From assembly GCA_024220505.1 (NCBI GenBank), contig JAKZZE010000011.1:1674001-1738000 (forward strand): a DNA stretch of 64,000 nucleotides. Reading direction: 5' to 3'. Positions 9,182 to 20,637 of the stretch are shown here, piece after piece (position 1 is the first letter of the stretch; each line of letters opens with the position of its first letter). This DNA comes from Rhizopus arrhizus (taxonomy: Eukaryota; Mucoromycota; Mucoromycetes; Mucorales; Rhizopodaceae). The notes under the pieces are model-generated. The model was given only the letters and a program-made list of their open reading frames with translations. It was not told the origin of the DNA and ran no database searches. Both the position numbers and the translations under genes were made by a program.

Positions 9182-10192
9182 ATGTCTCAACAATCTGGCT
9201 GCCCCATTTCGCTCATCTCGCAAGATGGAGTTGCAAATGTCAACATTACAAACCCTTCTGACATGCAACAAGCTTTGCAATATTTATTGCACAACTTCCA
9301 AACCCTCCAGCAACGTGTTTCAACACACGATGACTTATTTGCTGAACTGACTGCTTTACGCAGTGAAAACGCTACTCTGAAGGCGAAAATCGCCTCACTC
9401 GAATCTCAACTTTCCGCTGGCGCTGACGTCAATAGTTCTTCCGCTTTCTCCTCTTTGGCTTCCGACCCGGCTACCATACGTGCGCCCCAAGATGCACCTC
9501 CAAAGAACAATGCAACCTATAGTGCTATTGCTGCCAAGGCTGCTGCTACTACTACTGCTACTACCACCTCTCGCCGCCCACCTAGCAAGAAGCGTAAGCT
9601 TGCTGCTAGTCGTACATTTATGCCAGTTGATCCTTCTGCTCCTCGTGGATTCGAGTACTTGTACTTGAATCGCAACCGCAAGCTGTCCCGTTCTGAAGTT
9701 CGCAGAAACCTCCGTTTGCTTGGTCTTGATCTTTCCCGTGTCTTGGACATCTGCTTTCCTGGCCCCAAGGTCATTGGCCTCTTGGTCCACGTTCAATACA
9801 AAGAAGAGGTGATCTCTCTTCTATCCACAGCCAAGGTTCCGTTGGTTGACGGTTTTGATCCTCTGGATCCTATCAACTTGGCGGATCCTGAGCTCCAGCA
9901 TCATTCATCGGCTGACAAGGCTAATGATTGTGCTGAGCTCCAGTTCACTCGCTGCTCCCGTGCTCTCTCTCGTCTTGGTGCTGGCCGTGCTCACCTGGTG
10001 GGTCCCATAGGTAAGTACTTTTGTTCTAAGGGTTGGATCGATGAGGACTCTTTGAGTCAGATTCTGTCTTCCCTTCCCCCTTCCTCATTTGCTTCTCGTG
10101 GTCGTGACCCAGGCGCTGCTTTCCGTGGTGACACGGTCATGTCAGATGCTTTGGTCTCTGATCCCGCTAGTGCTGGATCACACTCATTATGA
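9182..10192 (+). CDS. LINE ORF1 protein (copy B)
   Basis: The 336-aa intact ORF1 closely resembles that of copy A: coiled coil near residues 28-77, alanine/threonine-rich linker with a two-residue expansion, SKKRKLA nuclear-localisation-like motif and the conserved C-terminal domain. The start is the ATG in CCCATGTC, as in copy A. It overlaps the ORF2 start by ATGA. Because ORF2 of this copy is destroyed, ORF1p from here could act only in trans. Confidence 0.83.
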   Translation: MSQQSGCPISLISQDGVANVNITNPSDMQQALQYLLHNFQTLQQRVSTHDDLFAELTALRSENATLKAKIASLESQLSAGADVNSSSAFSSLASDPATIRAPQDAPPKNNATYSAIAAKAAATTTATTTSRRPPSKKRKLAASRTFMPVDPSAPRGFEYLYLNRNRKLSRSEVRRNLRLLGLDLSRVLDICFPGPKVIGLLVHVQYKEEVISLLSTAKVPLVDGFDPLDPINLADPELQHHSSADKANDCAELQFTRCSRALSRLGAGRAHLVGPIGKYFCSKGWIDEDSLSQILSSLPPSSFASRGRDPGAAFRGDTVMSDALVSDPASAGSHSL

Positions 10193-10908
10193 GTGAGGTC
10201 CAACACCTTTCTATAAGCCTTTGGAACGCGAATGGTCTTCGGACCACGACCGTTCATGAGGTCTTGTCTCATTGTCTCTCCTCTACTCTCCTTTTCATCA
10301 CCGAGACTTGGCTTCTTTCCCCTTCTCTCCTTCCTACAGACTGGATGCAATATCATGTGTATGGTGTTCCTGTACCTTCGGCCAACCGTGGTTCGATGGG
10401 TGTTACTGCTCTGGTCTCTCCTTCTTGTCCCTTTCCTGTCTCTCAACTTCCTTCACCGAATCGGTATACCCTTTCCTTGAAGGTCGGACCCTTTCGCATT
10501 CATTGTTTGTATGTACCTCCTCCTCTTTCCAACTCTGAATTTGTAAATGTACTCTCCTCCATCCCCTCCTTACCCAATACTTTTATTTGTGGCGACTTTA
10601 ATGCTCGTCTTGGTGACCTCACTGGTGATGCATTGGTCTCTCCTCGTGGTGCTGCTATGGCTCGCTGGCTTGCTGATCGCTCCTTGACCGTTCTGAACGG
10701 CCCACTGGCTCATGGTATTCCTACCTGGGTCGGGTTTCGTGATGATCGAGAGATGAGTAGCATCATTGACATGTTTTTAACAAACGCGTCATTGATGTCT
10801 CCTCGCCTTGACATCGCGTCTGACTTGTCTCTTGGTTCTGATCATCGTCTACTCACGCTGTCTTTTTCATTTACTCAGTCAAGTGCCTCTGAGTCATTGT
10901 CTGATATA

Positions 10909-12538
10909 CAGTAGCGGACAAAACTGGTGCACAAAACTTTTTTTTAGCTTTTAACTACCATTACCTGCTCATGGTAATTGCAATAGTCATGAAACTGTAC
11001 TAGAAGGAGGATATACTAGTCATTGTAATCTATGTATGTTCTAAGCATGACATTGTTAAAACTGAGCGATAAGCGTGCTTTGAATTTATAAAATCTTATA
11101 TTTTCTAAAAACCGCAAAAGTGGCTAAAATCTTAGACTTTATATAATCATCTCATCTCTTGATATTATCGGATATTCTTCTTTGCATATGCTAATAATAT
11201 GCGTGTATATCATTTTCAGTAAAAGAACCCGGCTCTTTAACTATTCTTTTCCAAAGATCATCGACCCTTTTTGATCTAGTGTCGTATCATCATACCTTTG
11301 CCATCAATTGCCACCTGGCATGCTTAAGCGGACTTAGGCCGGGATTAGTGGCGGCTAAACTTGTAGCACAGAAGCGCTGTTATCAAATATTGAGTTTATG
11401 ACATGCGTTGACTTGTGCCTTGTGTCATTGTCATACTGAAACGAGAGATTACGACGTTTTAGACTACTATACGCTAGGCTTTTGTGGTATGAAGTAAGCG
11501 AAATATATGTGTATATTTATGAGTTCATTATACCATCGTATACCTGACACACATATTCTGGTCCTCAATATCTAATACAGCCTTAAAACATAACAGAGCA
11601 GCCAGCATGCTTCATTGTTTGATCACCGTGAAAAAATCGCTCAGGTTGCTCGACTTGCTTTCAATATTAGTGTATACTATCTGCATCCATAATGTTCATA
11701 TTTGTTTCATTGCTAAAGATAGCAGACTTTCAGCCCTCTATAGTATACAATGGCTTGTTGTGATACCACATTCATCGCTTTTTCCGACTTATACAGCTGA
11801 TGAAATTCTTCGATTCCTTACTTCCGGACTCAAAATCTAGCTTCCTACTGTGCCTTTAGACTGACAGTCTGCTAACACTGTATCTTAAGGTCCTCAAAAT
11901 GTGCTGAGCATCAGGAACTGTGTGTAGCGGACCTTGTCCAAGCTCTAGGTTGATGACTGAACTAATAACTTTTCAGGCTAATAGCGGAATACCTTCATGA
12001 TCACAAGACATTAAGTTTCTTTCTTCCCTCTTTCTCCTGTTGATTGTCCATTTAGAGATCCTTGTTACTCTAGAAATATCTGCTGTCGTACGAACTAGGC
12101 GTGTTCGAGATCTCAGAGTTTCGTTTTTACAGTTGCTTATTTTCTTAAACATATAAGGCTAGTACTTTGTTATAGTGAATAGGGTAAAAACAAAAGGGGG
12201 GACTCAATGGGAAATACAAAATAAGTACAGTTTTATATATTTTTTAAGAGCTACTAAAATTTACTAATATGCTGTGAAATCTGAAAGCAAACGGGAGAGA
12301 TATGGGGAAAATTGAAAGAAGGCTAGACAAGCACTACATTTTTGGCGAAAATTGAAATATGCAAAAAATCACTAAAAATGACCTTATGCCTGGGGGATGT
12401 CCGGCACAGTTCCGGTTTACATAACATAATGTATATTTTGGACTGTCTTTCAGATGGTATATGCCACAAAAGTCGCAGACATATGGCGGAGATACAATGT
12501 TGATTTTAATTTTTGTGCACCAGTTTTGTCCGCTACTG
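10909..12538 (-). mobile_element. Tc1/mariner-like element, 1.63-kb family, copy 1 (degenerate)
   Basis: This 1630-bp element has TA on both sides and terminal inverted repeats beginning CAGTAGCGGACAAAACTGG and continuing TGCACAAAA. It is almost the exact reverse complement of 12760-14387; I noticed only small length differences in homopolymers. The transposase reading direction is minus in this copy, but the frame is full of stops. Recognisable remains are an HTH-like N-terminus and a C-terminal DDLWKRIVKE..ENDIHAYY..MQRRI stretch (seen on the plus strand of copy 2). It is inserted in ORF2 of LINE B. Confidence 0.85.
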
Positions 12539-12540
12539 TA

Positions 12541-12757
12541 CAGTTGCCGTCAAAACTGGTCGCATGTACCGTCGGACTTTGAGGGCCAGTTATTACCGAT
12601 ACACTGGATCTACTGCAATACTTGTACTACCACTGAGTTACATAGAGTTTGCTCTTTCGAATGGTGTATACTACATTGCTATAAACTAAGAAATGAAGTA
12701 GACCGCAACGTGTATAGGAAAAATATGAAAACATGCGACCAGTTTTGACGGCAACTG
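12541..12757. mobile_element. 217-bp MITE-like unit, left end of the DD34E element
   Basis: The unit begins CAGTTGCCGTCAAAACTGG and ends with its reverse complement, with TA on both sides. Its last 212 bp recur, apparently identical and in the same orientation, at 15604-15815. It separates the two inverted 1.63-kb elements. It could be an independent MITE or the left terminal unit of the transposon that carries the transposase at 14544. Confidence 0.8.
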
Positions 12758-12759
12758 TA

Positions 12760-14387
12760 CAGTAGCGGACAAAACTGGTGCACAAAAATTAAAATCAACA
12801 TTGTATCTCCGCCATATGTCTGCGACTTTTGTGGCATATACCATCTGAAAGACAGTCCAAAATATACATTATGTTATGTAAACCGGAACTGTGCCGGACA
12901 TCCCCCAGGCATAAGGTCATTTTTAGTGATTTTTTGCATATTTCAATTTTCGCCAAAAATGTAGTGCTTGTCTAGCCTTCTTTCAATTTTCCCCATATCT
13001 CTCCCGTTTGCTTTCAGATTTCACAGCATATTAGTAAATTTTAGTAGCTCTTAAAAAATATATAAAACTGTACTTATTTTGTATTTCCCATTGAGTCCCC
13101 CCTTTTGTTTTTACCCTATTCACTATAACAAAGTACTAGCCTTATATGTTTAAGAAAATAAGCAACTGTAAAAACGAAACTCTGAGATCTCGAACACGCC
13201 TAGTTCGTACGACAGCAGATATTTCTAGAGTAACAAGGATCTCTAAATGGACAATCAACAGGAGAAAGAGGGAAGAAAGAAACTTAATGTCTTGTGATCA
13301 TGAAGGTATTCCGCTATTAGCCTGAAAAGTTATTAGTTCAGTCATCAACCTAGAGCTTGGACAAGGTCCGCTACACACAGTTCCTGATGCTCAGCACATT
13401 TTGAGGACCTTAAGATACAGTGTTAGCAGACTGTCAGTCTAAAGGCACAGTAGGAAGCTAGATTTTGAGTCCGGAAGTAAGGAATCGAAGAATTTCATCA
13501 GCTGTATAAGTCGGAAAAAGCGATGAATGTGGTATCACAACAAGCCATTGTATACTATAGAGGGCTGAAAGTCTGCTATCTTTAGCAATGAAACAAATAT
13601 GAACATTATGGATGCAGATAGTATACACTAATATTGAAAGCAAGTCGAGCAACCTGAGCGATTTTTTCACGGTGATCAAACAATGAAGCATGCTGGCTGC
13701 TCTGTTATGTTTTAAGGCTGTATTAGATATTGAGGACCAGAATATGTGTGTCAGGTATACGATGGTATAATGAACTCATAAATATACACATATATTTCGC
13801 TTACTTCATACCACAAAAGCCTAGCGTATAGTAGTCTAAAACGTCGTAATCTCTCGTTTCAGTATGACAATGACACAAGGCACAAGTCAACGCATGTCAT
13901 AAACTCAATATTTGATAACAGCGCTTCTGTGCTACAAGTTTAGCCGCCACTAATCCCGGCCTAAGTCCGCTTAAGCATGCCAGGTGGCAATTGATGGCAA
14001 AGGTATGATGATACGACACTAGATCAAAAGGGTCGATGATCTTTGGAAAAGAATAGTTAAAGAGCCGGGTTCTTTTACTGAAAATGATATACACGCATAT
14101 TATTAGCATATGCAAAGAAGAATATCCGATAATATCAAGAGATGAGATGATTATATAAAGTCTAAGATTTTAGCCACTTTTGCGGTTTTTAGAAAATATA
14201 AGATTTTATAAATTCAAAGCACGCTTATCGCTCAGTTTTAACAATGTCATGCTTAGAACATACATAGATTACAATGACTAGTATATCCTCCTTCTAGTAC
14301 AGTTTCATGACTATTGCAATTACCATGAGCAGGTAATGGTAGTTAAAAGCTAAAAAAAGTTTTGTGCACCAGTTTTGTCCGCTACTG
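12760..14387 (+). mobile_element. Tc1/mariner-like element, 1.63-kb family, copy 2 (degenerate)
   Basis: This 1628-bp copy lies in inverse orientation to 10909-12538 and has the same CAGTAGCGGACAAAACTGG ends and TA flanks (12758-12759, 14388-14389). Traces of a Tc1-type transposase are on the plus strand. An HTH-like segment lies at about 13177-13320 (RTTADISRVTRISKWTINRR). Near 14019-14145 is a C-terminal DDLWKRIVKE..HAYY-stop-HMQRRI stretch that matches the usual Tc1 ending. Many stops lie between, and the DDE core is not readable, so it depends on a transposase in trans. Confidence 0.83.
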
Positions 14388-14543
14388 TAAGTGACATAAT
14401 ATAGTCACAAAAATGTGACTTAATTGTAAATTTTTTATATTTTTTCTTCTCTTTCTTCTATTATAATAATATTGTTTACATGTAAGTGTTTTTTTGCTAC
14501 ATTGCGACACCCCATTAAGAAATTGCACCATTGCAGATTCGAC

Positions 14544-15563
14544 ATGCGCGCAATTTCAACCGACAAAGTAAACAGCATTTCCTCATTGCTAAGATCCAAG
14601 AAGTCAAACAGCAAAATAGCAAAACAAGTTGGTGTTAGTCGTACTACTGTTCAGAAGTACCGCTCATCTCTGAAGATGAGTGGAAATGTTGATGAAGGTG
14701 GTCGTCCATCTCTAATTAGTCAACGCATGGTAAACTACATCCGGAGATTAGTCACTTTGGGAAGAAAAAATAATGCTGTAGAGATCCAAAAAGCTCTAAA
14801 AGAAGAATTTGGAATGTCTGTAAGTGACAGTACCGTACGCCGCGTTCTTAAAAAAGCTGGCTTTATAGCATTTGTCAAGCCTCAAAAACCATTGCTACGA
14901 ACGCAAAACATCATTAAACGCCTTCAATGGGCTAAATCGCACCAGCATTGGACTGTGGACGACTGGAAACGTGTCATATTCTCAGATGAGACCAAAATAA
15001 ATCGTTTTGCATCCGACGGAAAGGCTTATACATGGAAACTACCCCATGAGGAGTTGAACTCGCGACATGTACAGCAAACCGTCAAGCATGGGGGTGGCAA
15101 TATTATGGTCTGGAGCTGCATTACATGGGAAGGCGTTGGGTGGATAGTTGATGTAGGTCATCGTATGAATAGCGAGGTCTATCTTGAGGTCTTAAAAGAT
15201 GACATACTGAAGACAATGGAGAGTTATGGCTTGGATTCTTCCAAAATAGTGTTTCAGCAGGATAATGATCCCAAGCATATATCGAAGGTAGTGAAAGAAT
15301 GGATTGACCAGCAACCATTCGAGGTATTGGAATGGCCTCCTCAGTCCCCAGACCTAAATCCTATAGAGCATATGTGGGCACATTTAAAGAGAGAGCTATT
15401 TCATAGCTATGAGGCACCACCAAGTAGTATGCATGAGCTATGGGAGCGTATAGGTCAGACCTGGTATGCCATTTCTAAAGAGGAATGTCAGAAATACATC
15501 GAAAGTATGCCTAAAAGGTGTGCTGCAGTTATTAAAGCAAAAGGTCGTTGGACTAAGTATTGA
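14544..15563 (+). CDS. Tc1/mariner transposase, DD34E
   Basis: The 339-aa product starts at ATG 14544 (MRAISTDKV). The N-terminus has paired HTH motifs (NSKIAKQVGVSRTTVQKY and a second half around STVRRVLKKAGF). The catalytic core shows FSDETKIN, a glycine-rich strand before MVWSC, QQDNDPKH and SPDLNPIEHMW, with 34 residues between the second aspartate and the glutamate. The C-terminus ends with the usual VIKAKG..TKY. No stop or frameshift is visible, so this may be an active cut-and-paste transposase that targets TA. The 212-bp right unit begins 41 bp after the stop. Confidence 0.93.
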   Translation: MRAISTDKVNSISSLLRSKKSNSKIAKQVGVSRTTVQKYRSSLKMSGNVDEGGRPSLISQRMVNYIRRLVTLGRKNNAVEIQKALKEEFGMSVSDSTVRRVLKKAGFIAFVKPQKPLLRTQNIIKRLQWAKSHQHWTVDDWKRVIFSDETKINRFASDGKAYTWKLPHEELNSRHVQQTVKHGGGNIMVWSCITWEGVGWIVDVGHRMNSEVYLEVLKDDILKTMESYGLDSSKIVFQQDNDPKHISKVVKEWIDQQPFEVLEWPPQSPDLNPIEHMWAHLKRELFHSYEAPPSSMHELWERIGQTWYAISKEECQKYIESMPKRCAAVIKAKGRWTKY

Positions 15564-15603
15564 TTTTTTTAAATAAAGTATATCAAAACGTTTACTTATA
15601 AAC

Positions 15604-15815
15604 GCCGTCAAAACTGGTCGCATGTACCGTCGGACTTTGAGGGCCAGTTATTACCGATACACTGGATCTACTGCAATACTTGTACTACCACTGAGTTACA
15701 TAGAGTTTGCTCTTTCGAATGGTGTATACTACATTGCTATAAACTAAGAAATGAAGTAGACCGCAACGTGTATAGGAAAAATATGAAAACATGCGACCAG
15801 TTTTGACGGCAACTG
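15604..15815. repeat. right 212-bp terminal unit of the DD34E element
   Basis: It matches 12546-12757 in direct orientation, including an inner CGTCAAAACTGGTCGCATG and the outer complement. The first five bases of the left unit are missing here and the sequence joins AT-rich DNA after the transposase. TA at 15816-15817 precedes the resumed LINE B. Confidence 0.85.
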
Positions 15816-17683
15816 TACCTGATACCACTCTACATCCTCGTCGATTATGGAACTTGTCTCGCCTTGGTGAACCTGATCCATGTCAGCTGTATCAAGATAC
15901 ATTTCGTACGTCCTCTGCTCCTTTGCTTTCTCAACTGAAAAGGTTGGTTCAACACCCTCCTTCTTCACGTCCACCTATTGACGACCTCAACGCGTCGCCT
16001 CAACAACATAATCTATCGTTCTCTTGACTCTTCTGTCGGTGATCGTCCTCCACGTCCATCCCATTGGAAAAAGTACTGGACACAACAATTACAAGATGCT
16101 GCTGACTTCCGTAATAGATGTTACTGTAGATGGCGTCGTGCCTTTGGCATCGACAAAGTCTATTGGTGGCATCAACATCAACACGCAAATGTTTCTTTCC
16201 GTCAAGCTGTGGTCAATGCCAAGCGTCTGTCCTGGCAAGCATTTTGCAAGTCTTTAGAAACTGACTTTACCAAAGCCGTATCAAAAGTAAAGCAGCTCAA
16301 ACGTCGCCATCAAACATCATCCTCATTCTCTCATCCTGATGGTCCGTCTAAGGCAGTGGAGGTAATGGCTAGTCACTTGGCTTCGGTCTTTGATGGCAGT
16401 CTTCTACCTTCCATTCGACCACCATCACCTCCACCTCCATCCTCTCTTGGTTTGCCTCTTGGTCTACATGGTTCGTCTCTTTCTGGTTCGTCTCCTTCTG
16501 GTACGTCTCCCTCTGGTATGTCTCCTTTTGGTTCCTCTGGTCCTCCTGGTTCAAGTCACTCTTTATTCACTCCTTTAACAATCCACATGTATATCGGTCA
16601 GCTCCCTACTCGTAAAGCTCCTGGTGCTGATCACATCAAGGCCGAGATGCTCAAGCCGATCAGTACTGACCTCTCCCACTTGCTGTCTTGGTTCTTCTCC
16701 TTGTGCTGTCAATGGTCTTACGTTCCTTCTCTCTGGCGGCATGCTCAAGTCTATCCAATCTTCAAGAAAGGTGATCCTTCGCTGCCGTCCAATTATCGAC
16801 CGATCTCACTGACCTCGGTGTTCAGAAAGCTCCTTGAGCTTAGTCTCGCTCCATGGTTGTCTTCTGTCTCTCCTCCCCTTGACCTCGCTCAAGGTGGTTT
16901 CCGTCCTCGTCGCTCAGCTCTTGATCAAGCCCTATGCCTTCATGAGCTGATGCAGTCTTACTATCGTCGATCTCATCGTTTTCCTGTGGTTGCATTCCTG
17001 GATATCAAGTCGGCCTACGATACCGTCGACCGGCGTGTTATCTGGGATGCTCTCTCTCGTTCTGGTGCTGGTTCGTCTCCTTGTCTGCCTCTCTTGGTCC
17101 ATCTCTTTGATGATGTCTCGGTGTCTGTCTTGGTGTCAAACCATTCTTCTGCTGCTTTCTCTCCTGTCACTGGTGTCTTGCAAGGTTCTGTTCTCAGTCC
17201 TCACTTGTACTCGGTGTACATCAATACTCTTCCTGCTTTACTTCGTCAAGTCGCTGCTCCTGCCACCCATTTGGTTCCCTCCTCTGGTTCTGCTGATGCT
17301 GGTATGGTCCCAGTGAACTCTCTCCTCTTTGCTGACGATGTCGCAGTCATTGGCTCGGCAAAGTCAGTCAAAGAGATGCTCAAGCTCTGTGAACAACACT
17401 CCCTGTCTCTTGGATATCGCTGGAATCCTCTGAAGTGCGCGGTGCTCAACCACCCCACTTCCTCTTCATCATCATCTGGTTCAACCCAATTAAGCCTCTA
17501 TGGTACTTCTCTGCCCTTGGTCGACAAGTTCGTATACCTTGGTATGCCTTTTGTCAAGACTGGTCTCTCTGCTGCTTCGGTGCTTCCTCTTCGTTCTCCT
17601 GGTGTTCTCCAGTTAATGGGTATTCTCAACAAGATTGGCGTGAACCGTCAAGGTTTTTCTCTGCTACTGTGTGCTCGGATCTA

Positions 17684-19330
17684 CAGTTGTTGGAATAATT
17701 GTTCGGATGTTTTGCAATTTTATACTTTTCGCTTTGTATCTCTGCAATCAGATAGGATAGAGCTACTTACAATACCTCATTAGAAAGCAACAGTTGTCAT
17801 GTATAACATATAAAAATTTAAGGTTATGGGATTACTTCCATATATAGTAAGGTCAAATTGCGTCAAGCATATGCATTCGAACAATTTTTCCAACTGAATC
17901 ATCTTTTATTTAATATCGTGTATAACCGCCTTTAGCTTTAATGACTGCTCTACAACGAGCTGGCATACTCTTGATATATGCTTGGCATTGCTCTCTGGTA
18001 AAAGAGTTCCATTCTTTCTCGGTTCTAGACGAGAGATCATGCACTCCTTTAGCCCTACCTTCGTACAAACTCAGTCTCAACTTTAGATGGTGCCAGAGAT
18101 GCTCTATAGGATTCAAATCAGGACTTTGAGCTGGCCAATTGAAGGTGTGCTCTTCTTTAAACGCATTTTCTTTAAACCAAGCACGAGAAAGCTTCAATGT
18201 GTGCTTAGGATCGTTATCTTGTTGAAAATAGATAGCCTCCTGCTTGTAGCCATAGTAGTTCAGACTGTCCATCAGTGTAGTTGACAGGATATGAACATAA
18301 TCTGATGCCTTCATAGTACCGTCCTCAATTGCGCAGGCATATCCAGGACCATCCCATGTCATACAACCCCAAAGCATCACACTGCCAGCTCCTCCTTTGA
18401 CTGTAAGGTCAAGATCATGAAGTTGTAATTTGTCACCAGGTCTTCTCCAAAAGTATTTACAACCATCCGAGCCCCAAACATTAATCTTGGTCTCATCAGA
18501 GAACACCATACGCCTCCAGTCATCTTCTGTCCAATCTTTGTGAGCTTTAGCCCATTTTAGTCTAGCTTCCATGTGTGATTTTTTGAGGAGAGGTTTTTTC
18601 TTCTTAATTTGGGTACTGAAACCCATGTTGTGAAGCATTTTTACTGTACCAAAATAGCCTATCTTATAGCCAATACTGTTTAAATATGACCATACGCTCT
18701 TTGCTGTTTGAAGTGAACCATTTATAAGTTCTCTCTTCAAGTAATTCTTTGTCGTTGAGCTTATAGTAGTCTTTCTACCAGCATGACCTCGAGTACGTTT
18801 AGGTGCATACAAGTTCTTGTACTTGCTCAAAGTGGACCTTGATACTCCTGGAACTCGTTTCATGATTTCTGAGTATGATAAACCCTTTTTCAACAACGAC
18901 CGGATGCTTTCTTGCTTGCTACGAGATAAAAGGTGTACCATGATATAAAGAAGTATAGGCTGTACAAGATAGAAGGGAAACACTGCAAAATCCAGCCTTA
19001 TTTATATATTTTAAGCTCTGACTAAAAGCAAAAGCGCTATTTCATTATTACGTCATTTTGTAATGCTGTATTTGTGACGTCAGAAACGCCAATGATATCA
19101 TCATTATAGAATGCATTGAGTTGGAAAAATTGTTCGAATGCATATGCTTGACGCAATTTGACCTTACTATATATGGAAGTAATCCCATAACCTTAAATTT
19201 CTATATGTTATACATGACAACTGTTGCTTTCTAATGAGGTATTGTAAGTAGCTCTATCCTATCTGATTGCAGAGATACAAAGCGAAAAGTATAAAATTGC
19301 AAAACATCCGAACAATTATTCCAACCACTG
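17684..19330 (-). mobile_element. Tc1/mariner DD37E transposon with 212-bp TIRs
   Basis: This 1647-bp element sits at a TA in ORF2 of LINE B (TA at 17682-17683 and 19331-19332). Its terminal inverted repeats are 212 bp long (17684-17895 and 19119-19330) and differ at only a few positions. Each TIR carries an outer motif (GTTGGAATAATTGTTCGGATG) and an inner, inverted variant (CATTCGAACAATTTTTCCAAC), an IR/DR-like layout. The single transposase gene is on the minus strand and intact. Confidence 0.92.
17910..18941 (-). CDS. Tc1/mariner transposase, DD37E
   Basis: The 343-aa product starts at ATG 18941 (MVHLLSRSKQESI). It has an N-terminal paired HTH region (GLSYSEIMKRVPGVSRSTLSKY, then the KSVWSYLNSIGY half) and the DDE core FSDETKINVWG, SVMLWGCMTW, QQDNDPKHTLK and SPDLNPIEHLW. 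I count 37 residues between the second aspartate and the glutamate. The C-terminus ends RCRAVIKAKGGYTRY. The frame is uninterrupted. It lies 15 bp inside the left TIR. DD37E spacing is rarer than DD34E among Tc1 relatives. Confidence 0.93.
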   Translation of the reverse strand: MVHLLSRSKQESIRSLLKKGLSYSEIMKRVPGVSRSTLSKYKNLYAPKRTRGHAGRKTTISSTTKNYLKRELINGSLQTAKSVWSYLNSIGYKIGYFGTVKMLHNMGFSTQIKKKKPLLKKSHMEARLKWAKAHKDWTEDDWRRMVFSDETKINVWGSDGCKYFWRRPGDKLQLHDLDLTVKGGAGSVMLWGCMTWDGPGYACAIEDGTMKASDYVHILSTTLMDSLNYYGYKQEAIYFQQDNDPKHTLKLSRAWFKENAFKEEHTFNWPAQSPDLNPIEHLWHHLKLRLSLYEGRAKGVHDLSSRTEKEWNSFTREQCQAYIKSMPARCRAVIKAKGGYTRY

Positions 19331-20637
19331 TATGCTACTTTTGTCCGCCCAAAATTCGAATATGGTCTCGCCATTTCCAAGTTTTCTGCTGCTCAAGTCA
19401 AAGATATCGACCGTTTACAAGACCGATGCCTTCGTATGATGGTTGGTGGTCATGCCACCTCCTCTACGTTGGTTATCAAACATATGACAACCTTGCCGTC
19501 TATGCACCACCGCATAGATGTGCTTACCACTCGTTTCTGCCTTCGTGCTCGCTCTCTACCTGGTTCTTGCCTGCTGTCTCTCCTGTCGTCAACGCTGCCT
19601 GTCTCTCGAATCAAGATCCATCTTGACAAGAATCCGCTCTTCTTGGCATTGCCTTCTCCTCCTCCGTCCTCCGATGCTCGGCTCAAGACCTTCTTTCGCC
19701 AGTATCGTGAGCGTCAAGTCATCTCTCTCGTCACCTCCACTACCCAGGTTCTCCTACGCGCATGTCGCCCTGCTCTGGTGATTGATCCCGTCCTCTATGT
19801 TCCTGCAACCTGTGCAGAACGCTCTCTCTTGGTTCGTTGGCGTCTTGGCTGGCTGCCAGGTAAGCCTGAAGACTGTCCTTGTGGACGTGATCGTCGCTCT
19901 CGCCGTCACTTTCTGGAGTGTGATATGATCCCTTCATTCCTTTGGTCTGATCTGCCTAGCTGTCCTCCTGGGTCCTACCCTATTGACTTTGCTCTTTCCT
20001 CGTTGCCTCTTGGTCGCTCAGCTCGCTGTCCTCCTTGGTGGTCATCACTCCTATTGATGCTTTCGCATATCCAACGTCTCTGTCGTCCTGATAGGAATCT
20101 TCCTATTGACTCTTCTCCTGGTGCCTTATGGTATTCAAGTTCTTCTCGCCACCCTGACTGAAACCCTTCTTTGTCTGTCTCCTGCTGATCCCCCACGGAA
20201 GTAAAGCCATCAAAGTTCCTTACCGTTGGGTTGTGACAGTAGGTCAGCTAAGTTGTGGAAGTAGGCCGCAAATCTGATCTTTTTACTTTGTCTTTTTTTG
20301 GAGTTTTTCTGTTTCTCAGGCTCCTTTTTTTGTACTTATCCTTTTTCTTTGTACTTGAAGATGCAATAATGACTTTTTAGTCGCCTGCAAATATCTTCGT
20401 ATTAAATAAAAACAAAATCTTTAACCTGAGCTAAGCGACCACCTTTCTTTCGCTCTTCCGACCGTTACACAAGGTAGACGACGCGTAATCAACTTTGAAC
20501 TCGATTATCTCAACCAATACAATACATCCATCAACCGTTTTAACATCAAAAATTCGCCTAATTTTTCTCTACAAAATATATTTTTTTCAAGTTCATAACT
20601 CCTTTTCTTGCAATTTTCGACATCTTCGACATTACCC

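Larger units (their letters stand above)
12541..15815 (+). mobile_element. Tc1/mariner DD34E transposon with direct 212-bp terminal units
   Basis: The outer ends are CAGTTGCCGTCAAAACTGG at 12541 and its complement ending at 15815, with TA at 12539-12540 and 15816-15817. Inside are the left 217-bp unit, an inserted inverted copy of the 1.63-kb element (12760-14387), the transposase gene and the right 212-bp unit. The left TA of this element is also where copy 1 of the 1.63-kb family sits. Boundaries are inferred from TIRs and TA duplications. Confidence 0.7.
10189..20161 (+). pseudogene. LINE ORF2 (copy B), split by two insertions and one frameshift
   Basis: The coding parts are 10189-10908, 15818-17683 and 19333-20161. 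The first part holds the whole endonuclease region (GDFNARLGD, IIDMF, GSDHR). The second holds the reverse transcriptase with FADD, and the third holds the C-terminal CPCG..H..EC cluster. Frames line up across both transposons when one TA is removed. One extra C near 15992 (CGTCGCCTCAAC against CGTCGCTCAAC in copy A) shifts the frame before the RT domain. The copy is therefore dead even without the insertions. Confidence 0.88.
9004..20440 (+). mobile_element. LINE copy B, full length but disrupted by two DNA-transposon insertions
   Basis: The LINE parts are 9004-10908, 15816-17683 and 19331-20440, about 4.88 kb in all. The first break contains the Tc1 complex 10909-15815 and the second contains the DD37E element 17684-19330, both at TA dinucleotides. 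Its 5' end lacks the first 11 bases seen in copies A and C. ORF1 is intact and ORF2 is broken. The 3' end abuts LINE C with the usual tail. Confidence 0.9.

Noticed and set aside
11607..11840. A 77-aa protein shared by the 1.63-kb elements (also 13458-13691 and 59649-59945, minus)
   Set aside because: It lies antisense to the degenerate transposase and its conservation follows from recent copying of the elements.
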